A stretch of 64,000 nt of DNA from Ashinkailepas kermadecensis. Its lineage: Eukaryota; Arthropoda; Thecostraca; Neolepadidae. Below the pieces are notes generated by a model that ran no database searches, was not told where the DNA came from, and was given only the letters and a program-made list of their open reading frames with translations. Positions 1-11,845 of this stretch are shown piece after piece. The stretch covers positions 325,527-389,526 of the forward strand of contig JAOTOM010004666.1 in NCBI GenBank assembly GCA_034440615.1, given 5' to 3'. A program made the position numbers and the translations under genes. Positions within the stretch are counted from its first letter, which is position 1; each line of letters begins with the position of its first letter.

Positions 1-1342
1 AATGGCATGTAGAGGCAGTCTATTTGCCATTCATTCCCCACCGCTGCACTGGCGGTTAAACTAGAAAACACATAAAATTCAGGTGAAAGTCCGCATGGGA
101 TACAATTATTAATCCAGCCGTAAGTGCAACATTTTGCTTCAACCACGAGCAGTAGGTGGGTGGCTTAGATATAATAATTACATCCCTCATGGCTTAATAT
201 ATTTTAAACCACATAGGACCTTGCTGGATTTTGAGTACTGCTGGTGGTATGATGCTTTTACAGCACGCTGCAACTAACCATTCGGATGACAAGCCAATTC
301 GCTGCATCTTCGAATGTTTCACTCAGCAGGTCGGCCCGAGGCCCTATAATTATAGTCAGCTCAAAGACAGTATTGCCAACAAATGGCATGCATCGGGCGA
401 ACCATCATTTGTCAGATAAATTGGTTGGATAATTCAGGTGAAGTGCACAATATTGCCTTTCACTTACCGTTAAAATATGGTTGTGTATTACGTGGCCTAT
501 TCTAAGATGCAGAATGAAAGTGTGAAAAAATGTTACTCTGCACTCGCGTTCGGAATCCTCCATTAGGTCACTTTAATCACGTTACGCTTTACTTGCATTT
601 CGCGATGCAGCATTCAGACCTGCATGCTATTTGCATGTTTGGTGACTTTTGTAATAAAGAGCTTAAGCAGTGCAGTGGTGCTAGGTTGCTTATGTAGTCC
701 ATCCACTGCGGTTCAGCAACCGACAGTATGAAAAATATCGTATTAAGCTTGGGATGGAGACCGAATATTGCTGTCTTGTTCTAAAACATACTTTGAACTG
801 GACTTTCAGTCTCGTGCGAAGTGTTCATTTCTTAGCACTTTAGCACAACATAAATTTTCGCAATGCCGGTCGCACTGGACTTCACCCAATCAACATCTTA
901 TGGGCAGAAAATTATTGAATGACATAGTCCTGGGAAGTGTGTATCACTGGACCCATGGGCGTTATTTATGCTCCCCATATTGTAATTCAACATATATCTA
1001 TGGTGTAAAATCCTGCTCAGTGTTGAATTAATTAAAGGTGGTTTCATTCGAAGAATGACGCTTGGGCCGGTTACATTCGTGCTGGAGCAATATAAACTAA
1101 ACATTCTTATGATAAAATAGTTGGATGGTATCCGCTTTAAGAAATATTTGATTCGCAAAGAAATTTGAATATGTCTGGTGGAATACAGTGCAAAACACAT
1201 GCAATGAATAATAATACATCATACAACATATGACGTACGCCCAACAACTTGGGATTCTCAATGAAACAGGTGCAATTTAATCAAGTAATTAATTGATTTG
1301 TTAATCAATATAACTGAAGCAAGCAGTGCCGCTTCAGGATTT
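1..1342. other. unique AT-rich DNA, no gene seen
   Basis: No recognisable exon, RNA gene or clear repeat. The short reading frames here have no family features. A small AT-rich palindromic patch of alternating ATTAA/TTAAT words lies near 1276-1311. Confidence 0.6.
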
Positions 1343-1426
1343 GCCGCCCCGGTACCTCAGTTGGTTTGAGCGCTGGCCTGCACTGGTCTCCCCTGTCCTG
1401 GCAACATAGGGTTCGAGTCGCTCCAC
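1343..1426 (+). mobile_element. tRNA-derived SINE head, family A copy 1
   Basis: The segment has a polymerase III promoter layout: a box A-like TGGTTTGAGCG at 1362-1372 (one mismatch) and a box B GGTTCGAGTCG at 1410-1420. The start GCCGCCCCGG, the CACT..CCCC middle and the AGGGTTCGAGT end recur at 20354-20432, so this is a dispersed family and not a single tRNA. It does not fold as a full cloverleaf. The body may run to the C-run near 1637, but I cannot set its 3' end. Confidence 0.65.
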
Positions 1427-2030
1427 GCGCTGGCGTCTAGCACCCGGCTGGGAGGTCAGTTGGCAACTGGCCCGATCAGGTCGAGCACGAGCTTTGGGGG
1501 TGGCTGTGTCGTTGCATTGACAGCACGCGAAACCTTCTGCCAAATTTATACCGTAGAAACGCAATTCATGGATCAGATGGTGCGGCCGGGGTTCACGCAA
1601 CAAGCTCTGCTTAGTAATTGGATCCTGGTCCATACCCCCCCCCCAGCAAAAATTCAACCTAAAGTTATAAAAGAAAGTGTAACAATTGGAACTTCTTTCA
1701 TTATTTTAGGTCATGAGAATTATTAGTTGAGCATCCCTCTCCTACGTCCTTTGCGAACGAGCTCCTTCCAACATTTCCGGCTCATTCCGTGTTGCCGTAG
1801 TCCGAAATCCATAACGATCAATCGGTGCTTGTCGACAGGAGTCCAGTGGGAGCCTGCTCACTGAACTGCCAATGTTGTTTGACCTACTGAGGTATGCAAG
1901 GCGGGTACAGCGTAGACCCGTGTTTCTCACTTTGTGCCTGCAGGGCAAATGGCCACGTGACGACAGAACAAGCGAATTCTTATGGCTGGGACACTGACCT
2001 GTGGTGAACCTGGTAGACTGTCACACATCG
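1427..2030. other. no gene seen; possible SINE body
   Basis: The first part, up to the C-run at 1637-1645, may be the body of the upstream SINE. The rest shows no recognisable feature. Confidence 0.5.
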
Positions 2031-2144
2031 AATAACTGTCAAGCGGCGCAGTCTACCAATAATTGCTGTAAAGCGGCACAGCCTACCAATAATTGCTGTA
2101 AAGCGGCGCAGCCTACCAATAATTGCTGTAAAGCGGCACAGCCT
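2031..2144. repeat. 30-bp minisatellite, about 4 copies
   Basis: The unit contains AATAATTGCTGTAAAGCGGC followed by RCAGCCTACC. The first copy is the most diverged. The 30-bp period is a multiple of three, so an open frame crosses it. I do not treat that frame as a gene. Confidence 0.9.
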
Positions 2145-2673
2145 GCGTTCCTAGTGACCAGCCATGTTAAGAGTATACTGAAGTATGTTTCCGTGACCGA
2201 CTGTACCGTAGATTGGGTTGCTTGCGATCATTTAATAGTGGTACTACCTTCACTTGAGTCACACGACACACGACAGAAGGAGAGATAATTCGAACTAAAG
2301 AGGGGGAGAGAAGGAGGGAGGGAGAGAAGGAGAGAGGGAGAGAAGGAGAGAGGGAGAGTTGGTGTCGCCGCTCTTGACGTTGCCGTTAAAGTTGCAATAT
2401 CTGCAATACTCCACCATCTAGCCGCGATGGCCATTTTCGGCAGAACATGCCGCTCCGCAGTTCCCACCCAGTTCTCCTGTTCTGAGTACTTGGCACGACG
2501 CGCCAGGGAAATGGCCAAATGGATAATCACCGGGCTGTGACGACTTTGGCTAGGCGCGCTTCTGCCAAGGTTGACAAGCTTTTTCCGTGTCGTCTGACGG
2601 TAGTGGACTCGCAGCTGCATACGTGAACGGTGTGCCAGGTGGGTCAGCTAGTCACAGCACATCACCACATCCC
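2145..2673. other. no gene seen; purine-rich tract inside
   Basis: The stretch at about 2296-2358 is almost pure GGGAGAGAAGGAGA on the plus strand. The rest is unique sequence with no recognised feature. Confidence 0.6.
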
Positions 2674-2890
2674 AGCACACACACACACACATACATACAC
2701 ACACAAACATACCACACCACCACCGTCGCACCACACCACACCACCACACCACACCACACCACACCGCACCACCGCTACTGCTACCGCTACCGTCACTATC
2801 ACTATCACTATCACTATCACTATCACTATCACTATCGCTATCACTATCACTATCACTATCGCAGACATACACAGGCACACACAAGCACAC
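2674..2890. repeat. compound microsatellite: CA, CACCA and CTATCA blocks
   Basis: Successive blocks of (CA)n, (CACCA)n, CTACCG and (CTATCA)n give a composite simple repeat. Reading frames through it (Thr/His/Ile/Ser runs) are trivial consequences of the repeat. Confidence 0.95.
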
Positions 2891-3109
2891 ATATTGATGG
2901 CATTAATATATACGGCTCGCTAGCTCCCCAAAGCGCATATGTGCTCGTAATGAATTGTCCGTAAATAAAATATGGTCCAGTATCTTGGATTAATATCGCG
3001 TGCAGATCTTTCAGTTCTTCATGATACCGATACTGAAAATGTCTAGCAACTAGTATTAGCTGATAACGCTTGCACTTGTAATAAGTTGTACATTGGCTAC
3101 CTGAGGTGC

Positions 3110-3216
3110 AGCTATCTAATAATCTGAATCTGACGTGCAGAGATCTAATAATTTGAGTCTGGCGTGAAGCTATCTAATAATCTGAGTCTGACATGTAGCT
3201 GTCTAATAATCCGCGT
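3110..3216. repeat. 29-bp minisatellite, about 4 diverged copies
   Basis: The unit is close to CTATCTAATAATCTGAGTCT plus GACGTGAAG. Copies differ at several positions, suggesting an old array. Confidence 0.85.
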
Positions 3217-3610
3217 CAGGGCAGCTTTAGCATGTTGGCTGGGTAGAAGTATTCCTCCCAGCCGTTTGGCTTAACTGGCCAACCGTTATGTCCTACTTAT
3301 CCTTCCCCTCCCAATTGTCACATTATTATTGATAAAGATGCTCTTTTTACCAATCTATTCACCCAGCGATTACTCACTAATGCACTAATTCACCTCTTCT
3401 GATGTGAGCTGAATAGATCGGGCACTGTCAAAGCAAAAAGGTGTCTTAAGTTCTTTCTGAAATTCTTAAGTTCTTTCTGAAATCTTAAATTTTTTTCTGA
3501 ATCTCCTATAGGTTTTTTCTGATTTTCTGTTTCTGTTGATTTTCTGCAGGGTTGGATGCAAATTGAAATGCTCCCTAGCTGTACCCAGAACAGTATTTGG
3601 TTTGCACGTG

Positions 3611-3656
3611 CGGTCACCATTGGAACTGACGTGCATACATGTTGTACAGCTGGATA
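3611..3656 (+). repeat. dispersed 46-bp repeat, copy 1
   Basis: The segment reads CGGTCACCATTGGAACTGAC onward to AGCTGGATA and recurs with a few changes at 4073-4118. The copies are about 460 bp apart with unrelated DNA between, so they are probably fragments of one interspersed element. Confidence 0.7.
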
Positions 3657-4072
3657 TATTATATCATTATATTATATTTACCTACAAATACATCAACGAA
3701 GCTGGTGGCTATTATTGCACAGGGTGGAGGCGAAGAAATCAGTTGACATAATGGAAAAGGATGTAGGGATTAGGGAAGTTGCAGTCTAGAGCACTGTGGC
3801 CAGTCGGCGCCGACTCAATAGACTGCAACAAGAACAAGGATAGTCATCAGGTCAATGAATGGAAGGGCAATTAAAAATCAATCGCAGTGTAGCGATGTTC
3901 GTCCACGTGAACTATGCAATAAAATTAAAGCAATGACGAATAGCGGCGAACTTGTTCCGATTCGTTCGTGCGTCGTCGTCGTAGATTGTTAGTTCACTCT
4001 CTTCGTAGCATACTCAATCCAACTTCTATTGCGATGTTTCATGCCTAGGATAGCCAGCGTCCTGGGCGTGTG

Positions 4073-4118
4073 CGGTTGCCATTGGAGCTGACGTGCACGC
4101 ACAATGTGTAGCTGGATA
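4073..4118 (+). repeat. dispersed 46-bp repeat, copy 2
   Basis: Starts CGGTTGCCATTGGAGCTGAC and ends AGCTGGATA. It aligns to 3611-3656 over its whole length with scattered substitutions. Confidence 0.7.
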
Positions 4119-4879
4119 ACCACCGTCTCAGACAGCCCGCCGGCTTTTACTGGCGGCTCTGATCGACTTCAAGTCCATGAGCAGTCTCCGGGGTCCGTCA
4201 AGTCCTTGTCACGGGAGCCTTATCACCATCCCAGCGGTGGCTGGCCACCACCGAGCCAGTCGATATGCAGCACCTCTTGCATCCCCCGGGCGTCAGCGCC
4301 GCATCGCAGGACTGCATCGTAGCCACCTTCCGGGATCGTCCGTTCGCAATGACTGCGGCGACGGCCAAATTTGCGCGGTAATTTGTCATCTGGATGCAAA
4401 ACATGGAGACCTCTGCGTGACCGCCACGCTCACTTTACAGGGGCGCACGTTTCCTGGGAGGGACAGCCACAGACTCGTGAGTGGCCGCCTGGCGCACTGG
4501 TCGCTACCGCTCTCAAAAGGCATTGCGCAGACCAAAATGTTGCATGGAGGCAGCATCAGAGCCATTGCATGTTATGTGTTCAGTAAATCCACATTGAGCT
4601 AATCTGGAGGGAAGAGGAGTTCCTATTGTTCCTAAAACAGGAGTGGCATAAACGGGCCGGCTCGGGAGAGCTAATTTAGCGACAACGATGCGGATGAAGA
4701 AGGCTAAGTTCATGTTGGCCGATACGAGTTCCGTAATGACCAACACTAACTTATTTTGTTTTAAATTCTGCACTTCACCTGGCCGAAAATTGCAGCGAGG
4801 TTGGCTATTAGGCATATCAACGCCACAACAGTGCATGTAGGAGTCCTCCCGATGGTATGTGCCTACCGAGACTACTCCC

Positions 4880-4966
4880 GGAGACGTGTGGATTCGAACT
4901 TGCGACCCCGTCATCGCTCCCGCTCGGGGTCGGGTCGGGTCGGGTCACTTCACCACTCGGCCACAC
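4880..4966 (-). mobile_element. tRNA-like SINE head (Ser/Leu-like) with expanded GGGTC repeat
   Basis: On the minus strand, a perfect box A TGGCCGAGTGG (4953-4963) precedes a box B AGTTCGAATCC (4890-4900; canonical GGTTCGAATCC). Where a functional tRNA would have its anticodon arm there is a short run of CGACC units, so no cloverleaf forms. I call it a tRNA-derived SINE fragment. Confidence 0.6.
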
Positions 4967-5228
4967 ACACCACAATGTTGCGACCAGCACCAGCTCCGTT
5001 GTGACCCACGCTGGCGGTGGTGACCGACACCAGTTCCATTGTCACCAGTGCGAGAGCCGGTGCCTGGTCCGGACGAGAGTGACCCCAGTCTGGCTCCCTG
5101 TTCGCTGCAGGACTTGGCGCCAGACCGGGTCGCAGACCACGACGGACAGTGCCACTTTGCGAGGAATTTGGCCACATGAACCCGCGCACTGTCGCGACAG
5201 ACATGCGCACGCTCTCTACTGCTAATGG

Positions 5229-6290
5229 GTGTCTGACGTGGCATTGTCGTGGCATTGGCACAGTGATCATTGTCTGACGTGGCCTCACAGCGACTGTCGT
5301 CTGACGTGGCCTCACAGTGATCATTGTCTGACGTGGCCTCACAGCGACTGTCGTCTGACGTGGCCTCACAGTGACTGTCGTCTGGCGTGGTCTCACAGTG
5401 ATCATTGTCTGACGTGGCCTCACAGCGACTGTCGTCTGACGTGGCCTCACAGTGATCATTGTCTGACGTGGCCTCACAGTTACTATCGTCTGATGTGGCC
5501 TCAGATTGAGCTTTGTCTGATGTGACCTCACAGTGACTATTATCTGAAGTAACCTCACAGTGGCTATCGTCTGATGTGGCCTCACAGTGACTATCGTCTG
5601 AAGTGGCCTCACAGTGACTATCGCCTGACGTGGCTTCAAAGCAATTATTGTCTGACGTGGCCTCACAGTGACTATTGCCTAACGTGGTCTCACAGTGACT
5701 ATCATCTGACTGACGCGGCCTCACAGCGACTATTATCTGACGTTTCCTCACAGTGGCTATCGTCTGACCTGGCCTCACATTGATGACCTCACAGTGACTA
5801 TTATCTGAAGTGACCTCGCAGTGGCTATCGTCTGATGTGGCCTCACAGTGACTATCATCTGAAGTGGCCTCACAGTGACTATCGCCTGACGTGGCTCACA
5901 GCAATTATTGTCTGACGTGGCCTAACAGTGACTATTGCCTAACGTGGCCTCACAGTGACTATCATCTGACTGACGCGGCCTCACAGCGACTATTGTCTGA
6001 CGTTTCCTCACAGTGGCTATCGTCTGACCTGGTCTCACATTGAGCATTGTCTGACGTGACCTCACAGTGACTATTATCTGAAGTGACCTCACAGTGGCTA
6101 TCGTCTGATGTGGCCTCACAGTGACTATCGTCTGACGTGGCTTCACAGTGACTGTCGTCTGAAGTGGCCTCACAGTGACTATCGTCTGGTGTAGTCTCAC
6201 AGTAGCTATCGTCTGGCGTAATCTCACAGTGGCTATCGTCTGGCGTAGTCTCACAGTGACATCTGGCGCAGTCTCACGGCGACTATGCAC
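5229..6290. repeat. 27-bp minisatellite, about 39 copies, with higher-order repeat
   Basis: The monomer is TCTGACGTGGCCTCACAGTG plus ATCATTG or ACTATCG. From 5534 a block of about ten distinguishable monomers recurs at 5795 and 6068 (periods 261 and 273 bp), each with the same odd members such as CTGACTGACGCGG and GACGTTTCCTCA. That is higher-order organisation. The period is a multiple of three, so long frames run on both strands. None resembles a protein family. Confidence 0.95.
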
Positions 6291-6302
6291 AGCTAGCAAC
6301 TC

Positions 6303-6303
<1 letters not shown>

Positions 6304-6395
<92 letters not shown>

Positions 6396-6421
6396 AAACT
6401 GACACACACACACACACAAAT
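6304..6421. repeat. (CA)n microsatellite, about 115 bp
   Basis: Nearly pure CA dinucleotides, interrupted late by CAAACACACAAACTGA. It abuts the 3' end of the 27-bp array. Confidence 0.97.
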
Positions 6422-7694
6422 ACACAAACTGACACGTGTCTAAATTAGATCTGGTGACTCACAGGGTAATCTTGTGCTTCCTTCACAGCTGCCAGGTCAC
6501 ATAAATATTGTCCCCCTGCACTGGGCTTAGCGCCCGACCACCCACCTTTCGCGGTGACGTCCCCAAGTAACAATTAGTGACGTCACCGTCCCACACACCG
6601 CTGGACGCGCGCGACTTTCCTTGGCTTCACCGGGAGCAGGAAAATGCACCACGAAACGAAGAGGAAACAGGACATGATCCATTAGTTAAGATGCCCGTGT
6701 GTGCCTGACGGAAAAACACATGTACCGAGTTCCCAACAATTGACTTCAGAAACCATTTCCTGGTTCGCCCATCAGGAGACAGCCCGGGTTTTCGGTCCTG
6801 GAATCGGGTGAAATCAAAGCTTTCTGCGATTTATTCTTATTGAACGAGCAGAGGTCAGGGCATAACCTACGAATTTGTTAGGAGAGCAGCAAAGGACGAC
6901 CTATCGCTTTGTCATGCTGTCAGCGAGTCAATGGATCCATCACCCAGCTAGGCATTCCGGCAGGGGATCACTAGCAATCATGATCCATCCCTTTTGCCAG
7001 GGAGAAGATGTAAGCTAGAATCCGCTCCTATTGTTCGTGAAAAGAAGACATATGTGGCGGAAGTGAGGAATAAACGCGATCCAGTAACAAATATCATGGG
7101 CTGGGGTCCGACATTTTCACCAAGATACCGGTATTGTCATCAAATCATGCTCAAGAGAATCCCTGCAGTCTTATGATGTCTCAGGTGAAAGCCTGAAACC
7201 CATTAGCATGGACGTGGCCACGGCGTGCAATGGGGCGGGGGGAGGGGGGGTAGATGCGTGACCGTCAACCTTGCTAAAGGTTAACATTACGCCTATGACG
7301 TTGCATCGATATGATCGACCTAAAAGCACTTTCGTGCTCCACCATGCAAAATATGCGGCGACGGCCATATCCATTAATTTCAAGAATATTCCCAACAGAT
7401 TGTCTCCGAGGTGGTGCTCTGTTCTCGGCAACTGATCAACATTAGGCTTAGGGTGTCCGTGTAAAGTATTCTTGCCGAGGGCTGTAAGATTTTTAGAAAC
7501 GTTGCTCCCAAGACCATTCACGTTCCCAGGGTGGGTCCACCCGTACTGCTGCACGCACGTCTCTGTTGCCGATATTAATGCAACTCACATGCACCCTATA
7601 TTTTGTTATGTAATTTTTGAAAGTCAAAAGTTTTTGAAAGCTGAAAGAAAGATCCAGGTGAATCTTTAGTTTTTGAAGGTTCTTTGATTTCTCT
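6422..7694. other. no gene seen
   Basis: Unique sequence of mixed composition. A G-rich tract GGGGCGGGGGGAGGGGGGG lies near 7232-7250. No exon or RNA gene recognised. Confidence 0.55.
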
Positions 7695-7904
7695 GGATTC
7701 TAAACATAGATGTTGGAAAAGGTTTCTACTTCGGCTTGTTTTGCCAAGCCTTCAACGAACCATCATGGAAACGTTGAATGAGTGCATTCACCATCATTCG
7801 ATGCACTCATCATTGTTCATTGAAGGCTTGGCAAAGCGAGCCGAAGTACAAACCTTTTCAACGGATGTTGGAACAGATCAGTACAGAAGAGATCTTTAGA
7901 ATCC
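7695..7904. repeat. imperfect 210-bp foldback palindrome
   Basis: The left arm starts GGATTCTAAA (7695) and the right arm ends TTTAGAATCC (7904). Inside, GAAAAGGTTTCTACTTCGGC, TTTTGCCAAGCCTTCAA and GAGTGCAT have inverted counterparts, and the centre is near 7798. The arms differ by substitutions and an insertion. It could be a foldback MITE or a head-to-head inverted duplication. Confidence 0.85.
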
Positions 7905-9461
7905 AAGGAAGCAGGATATTCTTCCGAAAACTGTGTTGTTATATTTGCAGAATCGATGGAAACCAGAACGAACGGGGTGATTTCCCAAAAAATATGAGCA
8001 TGATTTCACGAAGCACCCAGTGGGAAACAGTAACGAAGTAGAGGGTTATTTTGTGTTTGCAAAAAGAGCACTGAGAAGGACGAACCCAATAACTGTTTTC
8101 GAGTCCAAGAAAGCAAACAATGCGAATTATAATCCTAAACATGCATTGTGGAAGAACCAAACGAAACATGTTCCGAATGTATGCATTTCGACGAAATGCT
8201 AAGAACCAAGTTTCAAAGATTTGATTTCACAAAAAAGACACTGAGAAATAATTCTCAATCAAATTATGATGGAAGCGGCAATGTGACTGGCAAGGCAGGT
8301 ACGGGCTTTCAGGATCAATAGAAGTCAACCTCGCGGGCTAACCGTCGGTCGTCTTGCAAGGCGACCATTTCCCAGGGTTAGCCGACAATGCCGAGAAAGC
8401 TGAGCTGCGGCTTTATTAATATTTATCTGCAAGTGTGGGAGAACATCGCGAAACACAGACCTGCTGTGTATACCTCAATTGTGGTAATTGAGGTGAATTA
8501 CCTCAATTACCTCAAAAGGGAAACAAACTGCTGAATTTGCTGGCTCTAAAATCAAACCGCCCATAGACAGCTGACACCTTCACATCCAAAACAAATGTAT
8601 TCGTGCGGATGCTAAGCTTTGAGCTGTGGAAATTTCACCTTATGACGTGAACACTTTCCGAGATGTGACCGAGATATTTATGGAAACCCATCCCAAAGAT
8701 GCAAGCAGGGTGTTGGACTATTTTAGGGCTTGTTGGACCTCGCGCTCATCTCAGAGATGCCTTCTCCCCTTCACACGCACCCAAATCTAACATCCAACAT
8801 AGATTTGCTGGTGCTAAGGATGTCAGCTTCTCAACGACCTAATAGCATGCGGGAAAAGAAGGGCATTTTCAATCGAGAACCTCATATAAGGCACTTCAAC
8901 GGCAATCAGGACATCGTAAAACTGCTTCTCACTAACAAGCACATGTTTAGTAAAAAAATAAACACGTAGCTATTTAAGTATTAGATTGCATTAGTTTGAA
9001 CAAAAACGCACCAAGAGTAAGCGCTAGTGAACTCCCGATAGTGTCAAACCTTCGTTCGTCTTTTAGCACGGCACGTCTCAGTAACCCGGGTACTCGGTTA
9101 CTCGGATATACAAATTGCAAGCCCCACAAAATATTAAAGAGCGTAGCTCTCTCACACGGAGCACTAGCCACGGGTGCAACTCATGGGCACGCACCTCTAC
9201 TGCACCGAGAGCGCCCACTTACCTCAACAGATAGTCACGGCCATTGACGTGAAGATGGAGCTTACCTGAGCAAAAACTCCGGGGTGGCGATCAAAGAAAT
9301 ATTCATTGAGAATGGGGTCGTAGTTGGCTAAGGCTTCCGTTAACCTGTGAACAGAACGTTTCATCTCAGTGTAATTCCTGCTGTGGAATGTGGCTCATTT
9401 CCGGAAACACGTTTTGGAGTAAAGTTTATCATCCCAAAATGAAGCTTCATAATGTGTCACA
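7905..9461. other. no gene seen; small CCTCAATT palindromes
   Basis: Unique DNA. At about 8470-8515 the words CCTCAATT and AATTGAGG alternate and could form nested hairpins. No exon recognised. Confidence 0.55.
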
Positions 9462-9825
9462 CCACACCCATGGAATCCCCACAATGCAGCTCACTAGACC
9501 TCCCACAACGTACCACACTGGGACCTCCAAAATCGTACCCCGCCTGAGACCACCCACCTCACATCGCTTCAGATGTCCCTCATGATATCCCACTCAAACC
9601 CCCTCACATCATATCTAACTGGAACCTCACACATCACACCCCACTCAGACCTCGCATATCGTAGCCCACTCAGACTTCTCACATCGTAGCCCACTCAGAC
9701 CTCCCACATTGTAGCCCACTCAGACCTCCCACATCACATCCCATTGGAAACTCACACATCACACCCCACCAAGACCCTCACACATAATATTCCACTCAGA
9801 CCTTCCACGTCACACGAAATGGGAC
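9462..9825. repeat. degenerate about 25-bp C-rich tandem repeat
   Basis: Diverged units of the form CCCACTCAGACCTCCCACAT plus CGTAG. The centre (9660-9735) is best preserved and the edges decay. Confidence 0.8.
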
Positions 9826-9846
9826 TTCATATAGCATACCTGCATG

Positions 9847-9931
9847 GGCTCACAGGCCGGACAGTTGCCACAGCTCCGGGACTCACAGGACTCACATGGG
9901 CTCACAGGCCGGACAGTTGCCACAGCTCCGC
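9847..9931 (+). repeat. 33-bp direct duplication
   Basis: GGGCTCACAGGCCGGACAGT followed by TGCCACAGCTCCG occurs at 9847-9879 and again at 9898-9930, separated by an 18-bp remnant containing GGACTCACA. Confidence 0.85.
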
Positions 9932-10776
9932 ACTTGTGATTATGAAGCTGTGATCCTCCCAACTGAACGCCATGGTGGACACACTCAACAGACGGCTAAT
10001 GGACAGCGTATGGCCACATGCGCCCAACCAGCATCCCCGCCAGAACGGGAAAGGCACCGCTCGAACAACCCGCAAAGCCCAGTTTGGCATTTGGTGCCGA
10101 TTTCCAATTATAAGTTTGAACCTAGCTAGAGGTGTCACCTATGCATAACCAAATGGGGCTCACTTGGTGGGCAGAGGTCACCCTGCGTTCAATTCACAGT
10201 GTGCCAGTTTTTCCCGTAGTTAAATATCCCCGAGATAATCAGGGATGTCTCCAGGTACTGACGTCTGAGGCATCATTCAATTGCTGAAGTGATCAGGTAG
10301 TATATTGATTGTAACTGGCTCCCACAGCATTTAAAACATTTGCCAGCATAATCATCTAATAAAGATGTATTCAGACGACCATGTTCACCATTCAGTTGAG
10401 GATGAAAACTGGGTCACATTATCTTCCTAGCTGCTTGAACAAATTGGTCGTATATTTGGCATGCCCAATCTACATAATTAAATGTCTTCCGCCAGTGCTC
10501 ATGTATTATCTATACTCTAGGTCCAGAGACTGCGTGGCGGTGCAAAGTTTTCATTTTTCTTAGCGCGCCGACTTGAGCAGAAACTACGGAGTTCCAGGCA
10601 CTACAGCTATGACACTGAAAATACGTATATTTGTGCAACATTTGCACCACAACACTGGAATTGTGTGCCACTAATTCGCATGGTGGCCCACATGGCGAAT
10701 CATGCCGACAACGGTGCATCACGTGGCTGTGGGGCAAGCTAATCATCGTAGATAATGCCCCCGGCCCGTAGATGAT
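9932..10776. other. no gene seen
   Basis: Unique sequence. No open frame here shows a family motif. Confidence 0.55.
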
Positions 10777-11240
10777 GCCATCACCAGTGCCTGCTGCACC
10801 ACACAGTGATGCACGCCTTGCGTCACTGCACCGCGCAACACCACTATCATCTCAGCACCAGCACTATCATCTCAGCACCATTGCACAGGGGCGTGGAAAC
10901 CGGGGGCAGAGGAGCCAGAGCCCCCCTCCAACTTCAAGCAAGCTTAACATCGATTTTGTGGGTGTTGTATGGAAAGAATCTACATGAATGTGGCTCCCTC
11001 CCCCTCCCCACCCAGGCCGCAAGTCTGGTCCTCGTGCCACTGCCACTGCACCACACAAGAGCACACAGCATCGCCTGGCGTGCACTACTACACCACTGCA
11101 CTACATGGTATCGTCTGCCTGCACCACTTCACTACACACCACCAGCTGCCTACACCACTGCGCCACACAACACCGATTGCCATACACCATTGTGTCACAC
11201 AACACTGCCTGCACTTGTCCCATGCACCACATGAGAATCC
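10777..11240. repeat. degenerate CACCACTGCAC-type repeat
   Basis: Loosely repeated words CACCACT, GCACTACA and ACACAACACC, including an exact neighbour duplication of CACTATCATCTCAGCACCA near 10840-10880, interrupted by unique sequence at 10885-11030. Confidence 0.65.
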
Positions 11241-11528
11241 GGTGCAATATGGGGCACACTTCGCATACGCATTGTGCAACTGGGAAAATCCCTGGAGCAC
11301 GGAAGACAAGAAGCTCATATTGTGTCGACGTGATGCACCTAAATAATCTCCATGAAAACACGAGGAGGCCCAAATGGGCTGCATCTGTACCTGCATGACA
11401 AGACGTAAATTCCAGCCTACTCGCTGTCATGCACTTGTCAAGCTGAGTTTCAATCATTCCAGTAAGTGATATGCAAGAGCGTAATTCTAGGAAGAAAAAA
11501 AACTGCAGTCAGTTTGCTGGTGTGTTTC
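11241..11528. other. no gene seen
   Basis: Short unique spacer between two repeats. Confidence 0.5.
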
Positions 11529-11845
11529 TCAGACTAGCTGCATAGTTTGTCTGGGTCGGTGGTCTGTCTGGTGGTGTGGCGTTGCGACTGGATGGGTGGC
11601 TCGTTTTGGTCGGTGGCCTGTCTTGTGGTGGGCCTCTGAAACTAGCTGAGTAGCTGGTCTGGGTCGGTAGTCTGTCTGGTCCTGTGTCTCTGAGATTGGC
11701 TGGGTAGCTGGGTCTGGGTCGGTGGTCTGTCTGACCCTGTGTCTCTGAGACTGGCTGGGTAGCTTGGTCTGGGTCGGTGGTCTGTCTGACCCTGTGTCTC
11801 TGAGACTGGCTGGGTAGCTGGGTCTGGGTCGGTGGTCTGTCGTCG
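11529..11845. repeat. 55-bp minisatellite, about 5-6 copies
   Basis: The unit contains GTGTCTCTGAGACTGGCTGG, GTAGCTGGGTCTGGGTCGGT and GGTCTGTCTGACCCT. The three units at 11690-11845 are nearly identical. Those at 11529-11690 are diverged or deleted. Confidence 0.9.

Larger units (their letters stand above)
3217..4879. other. no gene seen; short duplications
   Basis: Unique sequence apart from an adjacent duplication of TTAAGTTCTTTCTGAAAT near 3446-3490 and a dispersed pair listed separately. Open frames near 4104-4602 lack family features and splice context. Confidence 0.55.

Noticed and set aside
5229..6290. CRISPR-like direct repeats
   Set aside because: Monomers abut with no unique spacers, and the DNA is clearly animal nuclear. 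The same applies to all arrays here.
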